A stretch of 64,000 nucleotides of DNA, from contig OU015567.1 in assembly GCA_907165135.1 (NCBI GenBank), positions 12,963,001 through 13,027,000 on the forward strand. The letters run 5' to 3'. The DNA is from Oikopleura dioica (taxonomy: Eukaryota; Chordata; Appendicularia; Copelata; Oikopleuridae). Both the position numbers and the translations under genes were made by a program. Shown here piece after piece: positions 46,816 to 59,205 of this stretch (its first letter is position 1; each line of letters starts with the position of its first letter). The notes under the pieces are model-generated. The model was not told where the DNA came from. It made no database searches and saw nothing but the letters and a program-made list of their open reading frames with translations.

Positions 46816-48232
46816 ATGACCAGTTCGATTTCACTGAAAGGAGCGAAATCATTAAAAATGTCCAACCCAGGCTTCCCAAGCTTCGGCACTGATGCCATCC
46901 ATGCCGGTCAGGATCCTGAGAAGTTTAACTTCAAATCAGCTGTTCCACCGATTACAATGGCCTCGACTTATCAACGAAGTGACACGGGAATCCCGGATCT
47001 AACCAATGGAAAGTACATTTACTCAAGGTTAATGATCAATCTACAACTCAGGCCCTTAAAAATATTCATAGACTCGGCAACCCAACTCGAGAATGTTTGG
47101 AACAGTGTATCGCTAAATTAGAAAATGCCAAGCACGGGCTTGCCTTCTCCTCGGGAATGGCCGCTATTACTGGCTGCATTCAAACTTTTGCTAAGGCTGG
47201 TGATCATGTGATTTGCGGTGACGATGTTTACGGTGGTACCAACTGGTATTTCAACAATATCGCCAACAAAAATGGGCTCCAGGTTGATATGGTCGACATG
47301 CGAAACATCGACGCCGTAGTCGCTGCTGTCAAAGATAATACACAGGTTATTCGAATTTCATTTCTCCTATTAAAAAAATGATGTCAGATCGTTTTCTTCG
47401 AGTCCATGACAAATCCTCTTCTCCGCGTCGTCGACGTAGCTGCCGTTGCTGAAGCTGTCCATCGAATCCGAGACGATATTGTCGTCATCGTTGACAATAC
47501 CTTCATGACTCCATGGAACATGCGCCCGCTCGATCTCGGGGCGGATATTGTCGTGCACTCAGCGACAAAATACATCAACGGACACTCTGATGTTGTTTGT
47601 GGTCTTCTATCGACAAACAGGTAAACCTGCAAAACACTTTTTTGATTGAAAATACGCAATTAGCAATAATATGCGAGAAGCCCTCTTTATGACTCAAATC
47701 ACCCTCGGTGGAGTTCCTTCTCCCTTCGACTCTTACTTGGTCAACAGAGGAATGAAAACACTTCATCTCCGAATGCCAAGACATGCCGAAAATGCGCTGA
47801 AAGTTTCAGAGTGGCTCGAAGCTAACCCAAGAATCGAAAAAGTCTACTATCCGGGTAAGAAAAACCAGTTTTCAAAAGACATCAGATCGAATTTCAGGCC
47901 TCCCATCCCATCCAGAGCACGAAACGTTGAAAAAAGTTGCACGAGGAGCTCCAGGAATCATTACTTTCTCCACTAAAGGTCAAGAAGAGCATGCCGTCAA
48001 ATTCCTCAAATCTACAAAAGTCGTCACTCTTGCCGTCTCCCTCGGTGGCTACGAATCTTTGGCCGAACATCCTGCTAGTATGACCCATGCAAATGTACCA
48101 AAAGAGCACAGAGAAGCCCTTGGTATCACGGACACAATGATCAGAATGTCTGTTGGACTAGAAGATGCGGAAGATATCATTGCTGACTTAGATAATGCGT
48201 TGAAACAAGCTCTTCCTGAAGGAAATTTCTAA
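46816..48232 (+). CDS. CTH: cystathionine gamma-lyase
   Basis: A PLP enzyme of transsulfuration, splitting cystathionine to cysteine and able to make H2S; cytosolic. Exons up to 47027, then 47072-47345, 47388-47620, 47664-47854 and 47898-48232 join in phase. Landmarks: GTDAIHAGQDP, YIYSR then LGNPTRECLEQC, HGLAFSSGMAAITG, DDVYGGTNWYF, VDNTFMTPWNMRPLDLGADI, the PLP-lysine region HSATKYINGHSDVV, RGMKTLHLRM, YPGLPSHPEHE and SLGGYESLAEHPASMTH, with the C-terminal IRMSVGLEDAEDIIADL. All are typical of the family and length is normal (about 400 aa). Two in-frame ATGs (46816 and 46858) could start the protein; the second, before SNPGFPSFGT, fits the family better. Confidence 0.95.
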
Positions 48233-48740
48233 CAACTGCAATAAATCAGTTTTCAATTATCAAATCAAGGGAAAGACGTAGATCCCAATTTGACTAGATT
48301 TTATATTATGAAACAGCCGGACAGATCCAGCTAGACGTTTATTCTAGCTTCAAGAATATCAATTATAAAAGAGTGTAGTTTAAAACCGACGCCAAAGTGG
48401 GTGAAGAATAAAATGGCGCGCGTTTATTTAAAAAAGCAAAATGATGAGAACCGAACTTTTTCAGATAAAAATAATTTACACCATTATACGTTTAAAACGT
48501 TAAAGTTAAATAAAATGGAACTGAGTGGAGAAGCAAAGAAGAATAAGGTGAGAAGTATGAAGAGAGAGAATAAGTTATTTAAATATTCACGATTTGGTTC
48601 GATGAAAACATTGTTTAAAACTTAGCGGGCAAGTTAGATACAGTGCTTTGCAGGGAAATCAAATCATACATAAATAAATAGATTAAGTTGAATCTTTGAA
48701 TCAAGAAAAAAGAGGCGTTTCAGCTGACCAGCAGCCGGGT
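48233..48740. other. convergent intergenic region
   Basis: AT-rich 3' flanks of two convergent genes. A 74-codon frame at 48401-48625 is Lys/Asn-rich, as expected of random AT-rich sequence. Confidence 0.45.
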
Positions 48741-51700
48741 TTAAGTTGAATGCCATGAGATGTAGTATGAAACGCGGTCGATGACTTTCTGGGCCACATT
48801 TCGGACAAACTCGTCGGTGTACTCGTAGTTGACGATTTCTTGGAGGCATTCGAAACCCCCTCTTCGTGGGTTAATTTGCAATACTACACGTTAATGATTA
48901 AAGACTTCAGAGTTGTAAAAAACTACCTTTTTGTCAGGATCACCGTGGGTTAAACTAGCAAGAGCCCAGGTGGCCCAAGTTTGCGCTTCTGGGCAATGGA
49001 AACACTTCAGTAAGTGAATAATAGGCTAGAAAGGCTTTACAAACGGATTGGTTCGTAATCCAGTACCTTTAGACTTCTGTAGTTGATATTCCGCTCAGCG
49101 GACTCATCCCAGCTCTTGATTGCTTCACACATCATTTCAGCGATTTCCGGTTTTCGCGCTAGAGCAGCGTTAATATCAGAAGAAAACGGGGCTATCTACC
49201 TAACAAAGAGTCTGGCCAAGGAGTGCTTGTGTCGCTCATCAGATGGGAAAGAGTTCCACAGGCATTGTACGCCACTTCCAAGCTGCTCTCGCCGCTTTCT
49301 GTCAACGCCATCGTGTAGAATCGTATCGTTTCCGTGCGAATAAGGTCTTTTCGCAGTTCAGGCACTTCAGCGATATTCCCTAGGAAAGATTCATTACCAG
49401 GAGGAACAGCAAAGGCATATCTCTTACCGACTAAGCCCATGATATTCCTCTTGAGCTCCGTATCTTCTGGGAATTTATTTAGACACTTGAGAAAGAGGTC
49501 GACTCCGTTGTGCTTGATGAAACGCTCCGAGTTCGCAGGAGCTTCGTCAGTAACGTTCCAGAGGCAGCTCCAACATCCCTTCAAGCTATCGTCCACAGAA
49601 TCGAATTCGAGGCGTTGTGTAATCACTACCATTATACTCTTTATAACTGATTGATGATGTTTCCGTACCTTGGCAGATAGTATCGATGAACTTGATCTTT
49701 TTTGTTGCTAGTTTGCGCTCTTGGTTTACTTGGCAGACGATTTGGTTGGCGATTTGTACGGCCATTTGGACCAGAAGCTCCGACTCGCGATCGGTTTGAT
49801 ATTTTGTTAAAATCTTAGACAATGATTAAGAGGTTCATTCCCTCTGAAGAGTACCTTTAACAAAGTGGAAGCAGAGGTTTCATAAATGAAGAGTAAGTCA
49901 GCTGGAATGCGGAATTTTAAAAGTGTAAGGAGGCAATTTCGAATCACTCTCATGTGATGTAGATTGAAGTTGATACATCGAATCAAGCATTTGATTGCTC
50001 TTTCTTTCATGGCTCTCACATGCTTGCAAGCTAGAAAAGATTAATTCGATTTTGCAAGAAAAAAGAAAACTTACGATGACCCTCGATAATAGGCGAAACA
50101 ACATAATACATATTTGCCGAAAGAATAAGGGGCAGCTTGTACTCATGATCGTTGTAGTATTTTTCGAAAATACCGATGCAGTCTTCCAAGAAATATGCCG
50201 GTTCATTTGAATTTTTAAGAAAATCGAAAATGCAATTCCAAATCGTTGCGGCCATTGCTGGTTCGTTTTGCCATTTGCGCGCAGTTATCAGCAGCTGTTT
50301 CGCTGATTTTGAGCCAGAAATATGGTTAGCCAGAAGGTGCATATTCTCGTAGTCGATTCCGCATCCCCAGAGGCCGAGAAAGCTCAACGGTAGGCGATCT
50401 AGCCAGCTTGGGAGGCCTGGTGACATATCGTTAGGACTTGGAGAGGGGATTTCTATCTTTTTGCAGCCATTTTCACCGGAAATTATGATCATCTTTTCAT
50501 CCTTCAATCCTCTACCGGCGCAAGTGCCAGAGACATCCAAAGAAATCAAGTTGGGCAGCATATCAAGAAAGGTGCTTATTTTATAGCCTCTTAGTCTGTT
50601 ATCAGAGATATTTTCCTCCTCTGTGTAACGATGCTCTCTCGGTACTTGGGAAACATCAAGGACCTCGAGAAGGTTGCATTTGAAGACTTGGGCTTCCAGA
50701 AAATTCGAATCAAACTCGGTCTCGTGGAGAATGAGAGTTTTAAGGGTGTTCCGGAGGCAGCCGATTGGAAATCTAATGAGGTCGAGGTGATTGAAAATGT
50801 CGGCTTGGTAGTTGGGCTGGACGATGTGCGAGAGATCCAGGTATGTAAGCGCTGGTGGGTTCGGATGGAATAGACTGAGACACGTAACGGAACCAACACT
50901 GAGCTCTTTGAGAGAAGGAAACGCTTCCTTCGACAAGGCGATAGTCCGAACAGTGCTGTAGTTGATCCCTGTACTAGTGTTGCTATCATCGGGAGTAAGA
51001 TTCGGAGATACGTCGGTGCAATCTATTACAAAAGTATTTACAGCTAGTCGAGCGGCCAATTGTTCGTTCGCTGGCGAGCGGCGGAAAGAGTAGCTCGCTG
51101 GATGGGAAGGAGGCGATTTATTGATGCAGGGGAATTTGATTGTTTTGCAACTTCTAGCGAGCTTGATTCGGGGACCACGCCTTTCGGATTTATTTCGCAG
51201 ACGCATTTCCATGCATCGTTCTTTCGGAGTTTCAATCGATAATTGATCAGTTTCCATCGTTTCGTGTCCGCTATCATTTGTTGGATAATCGAGATCATCA
51301 TCCAAGTCGACCATGTCAAGAACAGTAAGAGCGTTGTAAGAAATTTGCTGCGAAATTTTCATGTTACTCAGGTCCACTGATTTCAAGCGATTCTGGGGCT
51401 TCGCTAAAATGTCGAAGACAATTTCTTGATCAATATGAGGATATTTCTCCGTCGAGAATTCTTCGAGCATCAGCCCATCAAGTTTCTTGAGGCTTTCTTG
51501 GGCTCTGATGTTTGGTGGGTCGGAATTATTGCGATTAGACTGTGCATCATCATCGTCGTCGGAGTAAAATGGGTCAGGATCGTTGGAGAGACGCTTGTGA
51601 AAGTTTGAGCATATCATGTCGACGATTGAGGATGAAACAGCGCTGGGAATGGTGGTAGAGACGTTCTTTTCTTGTTGCCCCAGGGAGTGAACAAACGACG

Positions 51701-51743
51701 AGTTCGCGAGCTCATAAAGAGACTGGCCTTTTTGTCCCGTCAT
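48741..51743 (-). CDS. ZYG11/ZER1-like substrate receptor of a cullin-2 ubiquitin ligase
   Basis: The N-terminus has SLYELANSSFVHSL, matching the VHL-type box by which ZYG11 proteins bind elongin C. A long leucine-rich part follows (LKSVDLSNMKIS, LTYLDLSHIV, LLEVLDVSQV, LISLDVSGTC, LSFLGLWGCGI), then armadillo-like repeats (CWSCLWNVTDEAPANSERFI, GNIAEVPELRKDL, YNACGTLSHLMSD, QTWATWALASL). The family picks out proteins with N-terminal glycine-type degrons. A long acidic insert (DDDDDAQSN) and a basic insert interrupt the N-terminal part. ATG at 51743 lies 20 nt after an acceptor-like TTTTTCAG, suiting trans-splicing; the stop is at 48741. Confidence 0.85.
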
Positions 51744-52039
51744 TTTATCCGATTTCAATACGGTCTGAAAAATTGATTACTGAAGGCGAGTTTTTGTTCG
51801 GAGACAATATTGGATTACTGTAAACAGGTTACTGTGACGGGTAATCTCGTACAGAGTTGTGAACTTGCGAAACAATTCGTAGTTCTAGATATTTTAGGTT
51901 TTTTGCCCAAAAAGGGCGGCAGTTGAGAAATTGAGAATTAAGATAATAATCCTAAATAATAAAAGGTCCAGGTAAATCAGGGTAGTTGTAAATATTGATA
52001 GCTAGCCGCTTCATGTCAGGATTTCGGAGTAGTGGCAGC
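51744..52039. other. short intergenic region
   Basis: Spacer between the ZYG11-like gene start and the hnRNP stop, both on the minus strand; the tight same-strand spacing would allow an operon. It includes the hnRNP 3' UTR. AATAATAAAAG near 51957 in the plus reading is not a strand-correct poly(A) signal. Confidence 0.35.
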
Positions 52040-54810
52040 CTACCACTGGCCGAAGTTTTGCTGGTCTTGATACCACTGAGAGTCGTCTTTGAATCGCTTG
52101 GGCCCTCCAGGGCCGCCTTGAAAGCCTCCAGGGTTGTTTCCACCGCCGCGGAAATTTCTCTTGAATCCTCCTCGTTGACCCCCGCCTCCACGGCCCATTC
52201 CACCTCGGCCGCCACGTCCACCAGGGCCGCCTCGGTTGAAGTTGCCGTTGAAACCGCCTTGAGGTTGGAAGCCACCTCCATATCCTCCGCCATAGCCGTA
52301 TCCGCCGCCATTCCATCCGTAGTCCCAGTTTCCTTGCTGCTGACGCTGGTTTTGACGCTGCATTTTTTTCGCTAAAAACGCCTGTTTTACTATCTTAGAT
52401 TAGCATCAATCTCTTACCTTTTAGGTTCTTGTCATTTGGCTTCGCAAGAGTTACATCAATAACTTCTCCATTGTCAAATTCTTTTCCATTCATCGCTTCC
52501 ATCGCTAGAATGATTTCTTAAAAACTCGAAAGCCGTTCATATTCTTGCCTTTCAGAGCCGATTCTCTCTCAACAAAATGGACAAACGAGAAGTTGTTGAT
52601 TTTCTTGACCTTTTCAACACTTCCATACGGCTCGAATAGCCCCTTTATTTCCTCTTCAGTTCGACTCTCCGACCAACCTTAAAATTATTATCCCATTTGG
52701 GCAGTTCCAGGGGCGCTAGAGAGCGACTACGCGTGCTATCACACTCGCCGCAGGGTACCTTTGACATAGAGGTTTTTCACAGTTGACATGACGGCATCAT
52801 CCGGCGTGTTCTCGGGATCAGCCCAGTCCACATTTTGGTAGTAGCGGCCGAAAAGGGCCAGGGATCGATTGAGAAGGTTTTTCTGAAAGCGCTGGTTCAA
52901 ACACCCAACCTCAAGACATCCCTACCTTGACAGTTGACGCGTCCATATGAGTTTCAAACTCGACAAAAGCAAATCCACGATTCGCTGCTCCATTGCTCTT
53001 CTGAGACTCCATCGGCTCGTACATGATGACCTCGGTCCACTAAATAAAAAATGATTCGACTTTGATTTGGTCAAGTTGGCATCATTTATAGTTGGCGCTT
53101 TTTGCGACTTTATTGTATCAAGTTTGGATCATGTCCAAGTAATGGGCCTTACTGTTGATTGATTCTATTTGTACAAACAATACTTTTAGCCCGTGAATTC
53201 ACGGCGAATGGAACTTCTTACGAGATATTCAAAAAAGAAATGAGATTTTTTGCTGTTCTTGGTTCTGCTCTTGCAGGTAAAAATAAAACAAGTCAGTCGT
53301 AAAAATATTCAAAATTGATTGAAGGTTATGTCCCGGAGTATTTCTGCGATCTGACGGCGAATGGAAACGCTGGATCGACTCCAAATGCGCCAGTTAATTA
53401 TATGTGCTTTGAATATCAATGTCCAAGACGAGAAAATATCATGCAACTGTATAACGGGCTACTTCAAATCCATGCTGGTAAGATGAACTGTTCATTTAGT
53501 CTTTCTAATGATTGTTTTAAAGATGAAAGAGGGCTTCAAGTCGACTGTAGGGACAGATCTTGTACAGAGACTCTGTACAATCATTACGAATTCTGCATTC
53601 CTGTAAGTTATCATCAATAAACCCCCCTTTTACATACAATTTAAGTGCTGCAACAGCCCCTACTCGAGGAACACAGACTACCGCTTTCCAACCTGCAAAG
53701 CGATTCGTACATTCTCTGATGCTTGTGATCACTTTCGCCGTTTTGGCAAATTCAATATCCGATATTACTAATAAAATCAAAGTAACACTTACCGTCGAGA
53801 CGCCCATATTTGTAAGCTCTTGCTCGAATTCTTGTTTTGACTTGTCTTTTGGAATCGAGCCGATGAAGAGGCGAGTTGCAGGGATGGACACATTCACGTG
53901 GAGCTTTTTCTCCATAAAAGGCTTCAAAATAAAGTTAAAGATGAGCATAGAGACAGTTACATACCTTGGTGTCAAGAAGAGCCTTGCATCGTTGTGCAGC
54001 ACCATCTTCAACGAAGCTGACAAAGGCAAATCCTCTTGACTTTCCATCGTAGCCCATCATCAAACGAATCTCATAAACTGTTGCTTCGGGAACTACTTCA
54101 AGCAGCGACCAGATTTCAGGTTCAAAAGCATCTCGATGAAGAGAACCAATGAAGCATTCACCGTTGTTTTTCTTCTTTCCGGAGAAAACGCTCTCTGGAG
54201 GGGGACCTCCGAACTTTCGCTGGCCAGTAGTAATTGTCAAGTTGTAGCCAGTCTTAGCAATTAGTTCTTGAATCGGCTCAGGGTCGGGCGCATGGTACGA
54301 CCACTCGATCGGGTCTGATCCACCTTGCTCCAGGTCTGAAAATTAATTTCTTCTCTTTTTGGCGGGAAGAATGCGTTTACCTTGATTCTGCTGGTGGCAG
54401 GCAATGATGTTTGCAAAGAATTGGCTGATTTTCTCGATAGGCGCGCTTTGCGCAATTCGATCGAGCTCGCTCAAAGCCTCTTTGGCGTGTTTGGCGTTGA
54501 GATTCTTGAATCGAGTGATGGCGAATTTGTCAATAGTCTGGCCGACGACGTTTGGGTAAGCAAGAATCGCCTCCATCTTTTCCCGCAGCTCGGGATCGAG
54601 GTAGCCCGCAATATCATCAGAGAGCTTCGCTTCGCCAGAGCCGTTTTCAGCGCCATTTTCGACTCCGTTTGCTTCAGCAGCTCCGTTTTCCTCCTTGACT
54701 TCACCCACAATCGCCTCCGGTTCGACCTTCAAATGAGTTAAAAAAAAAATATATTTTGAAGCAGAACTATAAGCCCTTACCTTAACCTCTTCCTGTTTTA
54801 TCTCGTCCAT
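52040..54810 (-). CDS. SYNCRIP: hnRNP Q/R-like RNA-binding protein
   Basis: ATG at 54810. An acidic N-terminal domain (ELREKMEAILAYPNVVGQTI) is typical of hnRNP Q/R. Then TGYNLTITTGQRKFGGPPPE, an RRM1 (GECFIGSLHRD, SRGFAFVSFVEDGAAQ), RRM2 (TRLFIGSIPKDKSKQEFEQE, joined to WTEVIMYEP and ANRGFAFVEFETHMDAS), the linker VDWADPENTPDD, RRM3 (VKNLYVKG, NNFSFVHFVERESA), and a Gly/Arg-rich tail with RGG boxes (GGRGGRGGMGRGGGGQRGGF) to the stop at 52040. Roles in the family are mRNA transport, stability and splicing. The intron 53040-53792 is unusually long (753 nt) and contains a complete gene on the other strand. Confidence 0.9.
53240..53771 (+). CDS. small Cys-rich secreted protein nested in an hnRNP intron
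   Basis: Exons 53240-53276, 53325-53477, 53523-53602 and 53646-53771 join in phase to 131 residues. A signal peptide (MRFFAVLGSALA) is followed by a mature part with ten cysteines (YFCDL, YMCFEYQC, VDCRDRSC, FCIPCCNS, TCKA, DACDH). AATAAA overlaps the stop codon. The 45-nt third intron could be retained without breaking frame, adding two cysteines. The gene lies fully inside intron 53040-53792 of the hnRNP gene on the opposite strand, ending 21 nt from that intron's donor. The family is unknown. Confidence 0.65.
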
Positions 54811-56149
54811 CTTTCCAGACGCAAACTAGGTACTGAAAAAGTAACTGTGTTAGTATTGAAAAAATCGGCGAAACTAGAAAAGAAAAGAATTTGAGATAGT
54901 CGAATTTTGAAAGATTTGTTTATTAGAAAACGGAATGGTTGTGACTTTTGCGGCAGATTTGGATTAATTTCGTCCTTTCGTGAAATTTTTGACTTTTACT
55001 GGCGAAATTTTCTCGGCAAATGGCTGAAATTTGCGAAAAACAAACTGTCGAAATTGAAGTGTGTTGGAAATTTTTGGGCAAATCGTCGGCTCCAAGATTT
55101 TTAGGGACATTTCAAGCTGCGAAAATTTGGAAACAGAAAACCTTGAAAAAATTTTCGTTGTTGATTTCAGCGCGCTAAGTACTTACTCGATGCAGCAACT
55201 TGTACGATTTTTTGGATTTGCTTCATACTGTTATCACTCTAGAAAACCAATTATATTAAGAATATTGCTAAGCTGCGTATTCTGCGATAATTCGCGGTCC
55301 TTTTCCCCTCCGCTTCTCGGAAATTCCGACCCCCGGGCACGGTCAAAATTTTTTCAACCCCAGAATTTCAACCATGAAATTTTCGTGGAAAGGAAGACAA
55401 AACAAACAGATATGGCTTTCGAACGTTTATTCCATTTCTTCGATAGTACATCTAGTCCTCCAGTTATTACTATTTTTGTATTGAAAGGTTCAGTCCAAAC
55501 ACAGTGGTACGCACAGTACAAGTTGCTCGTAGAAGTTGCCCAGCTCTCATAGAAAATCAGAGCATGCGATAGTAGAAGTTCGTAAATGAAGGAGAAATAG
55601 TAAAAATGACAAATGTTTCGTTAGTACGCGAGTTTGTTTTTTTCGAATATTCGGAGGTGATTACGACCGAAGGTAAAAGAAAGAGTCGGGAATCATATTT
55701 ACAGAGAAAGTAAGGACAAATGTGGAAAATATGACAAAAAGTAGAAACTTAAAATTGAAAATTTCAATGTTATCAGTGAATAGTTGAGTAGAACTTAAAG
55801 TTTGGATTCTTTGAAAAATGGTTTTTGACGAGGTTGTTGCATTTTTTTTTGAGATTGAGAATGAAAATTTTTTTCATTTTTGAAAGCTTGTTTGAATAAT
55901 TCAAAACTCATGTTTCTTGGAAATGTTGAATAGTCTATAAAAGATAATAATATGAAGATTTCAGATTGTTAAATTGGTCACTAATTCGCTTTTCACTGGT
56001 AAGGAAAACTGATCGTACGAATGCTGTGGGTAGAAAAAATAACAAGAAAGTAACAAGGTCAATAGGTTGTGTAAAGTACGTTATCTTGGGGGAAAGAAGC
56101 AGATAAGGTTGAGATTGAGGGGGAAATTGGGTACTAGAAAAGGCTTTTT
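54811..56149. other. intergenic, no gene supported
   Basis: Spacer between the hnRNP start and the alpha-catenin stop. A 163-codon plus-strand frame (55061-55552) has an amino-acid make-up expected of AT-rich non-coding DNA and no motif. The catenin 3' UTR lies at the right side. Confidence 0.45.
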
Positions 56150-59100
56150 CTAAATGTTTTGGTGGAAATTCGACATTTCCTGTTGGTGGTTGACGCGTTT
56201 TTGGGATGCGCGGCGCACGGGTTTTCGCCCGTTTCCGCCGTTGTTTTGCCCGTCTCGTCGGACAAGGGGCTTTTTCTCGGGAGCTTTCAGTCGCCACATG
56301 ACAACCTAAAATTTGTTTGAGTAAAAGGTTTTCGTAAAAAGGTGACAAGCGCTCATAATTATTAACTGAAACTTACCACGCTGGAATTGGTTTCAGCGCG
56401 CTTGAACTTCGTGGAAGCAACATATGAAGCCTTGACGGTTTGAACAACAGCATTCATCAGGTTCTTCGCAGCCTAAAAGAAGTGTTATTCGGCTGATGCT
56501 GCAAGAGAATGGTACCTGAATGAGGGATGTGGCGGAGTCAAGGCCGGAGACAACCAGTTCGCCTGCGATATTTTGCACTTCGGCCTTGACCTTGGCGCAC
56601 ATGTTCAGCTGGTGGCAGTAGAACTTGATTTTGTTGATGTGAGCCATGAGCTCGTTTCGCGCCCAATCTTCTGGGCAAGCCTGAATCTCGTTGGAAAAAT
56701 GGATGTGTCGTAAAATCTTACCTCGGCGATCTGGGAAGCAAGCGACTCGAGCTGATTACCCAGGTGAGCGATTTGAGTGGCAGAACTGATCACATCGCTC
56801 GTGCTCTTTAGTGGACCTGTACCACGGGTAAAGTCCGTCATCTGCATCATAACCATGCACATCTTTTTCGCCAAGACGATAATATCGTTGGAAGACTCGT
56901 CCCACTTGCCAACCTAAAATAATACTTTGAGACTTGAAATCTCTTTGAATGTTACTCACCTCTCGATCCATCTCAGCACGCTGCTCATTAAACTCCTTGA
57001 TGTTAGCATCAATAACTTCTTTCGCTGGCTCAGGAAGGTTTCTGAAAATGAAGAGACTAAAACAAAGATGTTTGCTTACTTGAATGCTTCTCGGGAGGGA
57101 TCGCGATTGAGAGTGTCGGTGGTTTTGTTCGTGGAGGCATGTGAGTGAGTATCAATATCCGAGTCGATGTCGTCGTCGTTGGGATCTCGCATTTGAAGAA
57201 CAGAGCGTCGGACGTCTCGAACGCCTTCGTAGACCATTCGAGCGGCCTCTAAAAGATCACTTTAGACGGGAAAATGAGAGAAAAGCTTACCAATGAATTC
57301 GTTCTCGTCAATTTCCTCTGGTGGGTCCTTGTCGAGAGCTTCGATAACAGCCGAAACCCGCTGGGTAAAGATTGGAGTGATCTCTTCCAAAAGCCTGTCT
57401 GTTTCTTCACGCACTTTGTCGGTGTAAAAGTCTGGCTCGTAATTGTCCATTTCCGCCATGACAACTTGATGAACTCGTTGGACGCGTCCTTGAATCGCCC
57501 CAGCAGTTCTATCGAGTTGATCGAGCTCTTTCGATTGTAACGCGGCGACGCATTGAGTGACGTCTTCCAAAACATGAGCTTCCGAAACCGCCAAAAAGTC
57601 GCCGATCGTTACAATTTCATCAACAGCGTCGGTTAAGTTTTGCACTTCTCCTTCCCACTTTCGTCTGAAAGCTTCCATATTTTCCTGAGCAATCTCCGAA
57701 TCCGTCCTTGCGGCGAGAGTGAGCGCTGCGTTGATGACTTGTGGACACAAAGTTTCGATTTGGTTGCACGCTAGTTTCACCATTCGTACGCCTTCCTCAT
57801 TATTCGACATCGTCGTCGCCAGTTTCGCCACTTCTACGAGCTTCTCAGCGTGCTCTCGGAAGACCTGTGCGTATTCCTTGACTTCTTCTTCGTTTCCCTT
57901 TTTCGCAGCTTCGATCAGGACGAGCAGAGGTACTGAGGTTTGAAGATAGGTGTCACTGACGTGATCTACGACGGCCTTTCGCAGTTGTCTCTTCAGGTCT
58001 TTATTTTTCATGACCATTGCGTCGATCGCATTCTCCAACATCGCTGATCTGTTTGGATTACCAGAGTTATTGATGTACTCGTTCAGCAGATCCTGAAGCG
58101 CCTGGCGAACATTATTGGCTTCTTCGACGATTCGTTCTCGTCTGTCCTCTCTCGTGCAATCGGCATCTGCCATCAACGCAGCTCCGGAAATAATTCTTTC
58201 CAGTTTTTCCTCCAGGCTTGGTCGGACAACGCTCTCTTCGAATTTCAACGGCGAAAAGTCGATCTGCTCCTCGAACTGGTCAAACGCATCGGCTAGGTTG
58301 TTGCCTGTGCCATCACGCGCCGACAATGGCCCAGTGCCAGTCACGGCTCGCTCGATTCGCTGCATGGCGTCCTGAACTTTTCGCAGGACAAAGTCACGGT
58401 TTTGCTTGGCGGCGGCGACTTCAGGATGTTCCAGCGCAGCTTTCGAAGCCGTGTAGAGCATCAATGAATTGTCTTTCAAGTCTCGTCGAGCAGCGGCGAG
58501 CTCGTCTCGTCGTGTTGGATCCTTCAAGTCTTTTTGTCGGAAGCCAGCGGCTGCTTGAAGCTTCGCCACGTCGGAGCCGAATTCTTTGAAAGTCGCGTTC
58601 AATTCGTCTTGGGTGCTCGCTTCTTTCACTTTTCCCAAGCTTCCCTTCGCGATTCTCAGCTTTTCCAAAAGTCGTTCCACATCAACCATATCGGCCAGAA
58701 CCAGCAATCGAGTAACAGCAGAAAGGACTGCCCGAGCATGGCGAACGACCTTCTCTCTCTTCTTAGTTTCGAATGGATCGCTGACGAATTCGCCAGCGGC
58801 GGATTTGAGGCTCGCGCCAGAAGTGGCAATTTCTTGAAGAATGCCGTTCATGTCATTTCCCAAGGTGCCGTACTTGGATGCAATTTGCGAGACTTCATGG
58901 CCCACTTGCATAAATCCGTCCAGCGCCCTGTCAACTGCCTAATCAGAAGATCGTCAGAACGGAGTTATTTTCAGCCTTAATTTTTACCTCAATCAAGACA
59001 GCGCCTGATTTTGATTGTCCCTTGCGGTAATTTGACGGTTTTCCAGACACGAGCGTCGTCACCTTAAAAAATAACACATCAGAAAATGAAATTATTAATT

Positions 59101-59205
59101 CAGTACCTGTTTAACAAGCTGTTCCAACTGTCGCTCAACGGACAAAGTCCTAATTTCAAAATTCTTCGGGTCCCACTGGGCATGGTGTTGCTGTCGCAGC
59201 GTCAT
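56150..59205 (-). CDS. CTNNA: alpha-catenin
   Basis: Links the cadherin/beta-catenin complex to actin at adherens junctions. ATG at 59205 (WDPKNFEIRTLSVERQLEQL, the beta-catenin/dimerisation region). A long exon 57291-58938 encodes the N and M helical bundles (RHARAVLSAVTRLLVLADM, QVGHEVSQIASKYGTLGND, TSVPLLVLIEAAKKGNEEEV, RVQRVHQVVMAEMDNYEPDF). Shorter exons give LPEPAKEVIDANIKEFNEQR, the actin-binding end (KMCMVMMQMTDFTRGTGPLK, NKIKFYCHQLNMCAKVKAEV, VVQTVKASYVASTKF) and the tail KAPEKKPLV with a basic end, stop at 56150. This is full family length. Acceptor-like GAAAACAG six nt before the ATG fits trans-splicing. Confidence 0.95.

Noticed and set aside
48401-48625. 74-codon Lys/Asn-rich frame
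   Set aside because: Composition of random AT-rich DNA, no start context, and located between two convergent 3' ends.
51995-52375. 126-codon plus-strand frame rich in Ser, Ala and Val
   Set aside because: It is the antisense shadow of the Gly/Arg-rich tail of the hnRNP gene; RGG repeats leave the other strand open.
55061-55552. 163-codon plus-strand frame between hnRNP and alpha-catenin
   Set aside because: No motif, no signal peptide, composition as expected of AT-rich spacer, and no splice or initiation signals to support it.
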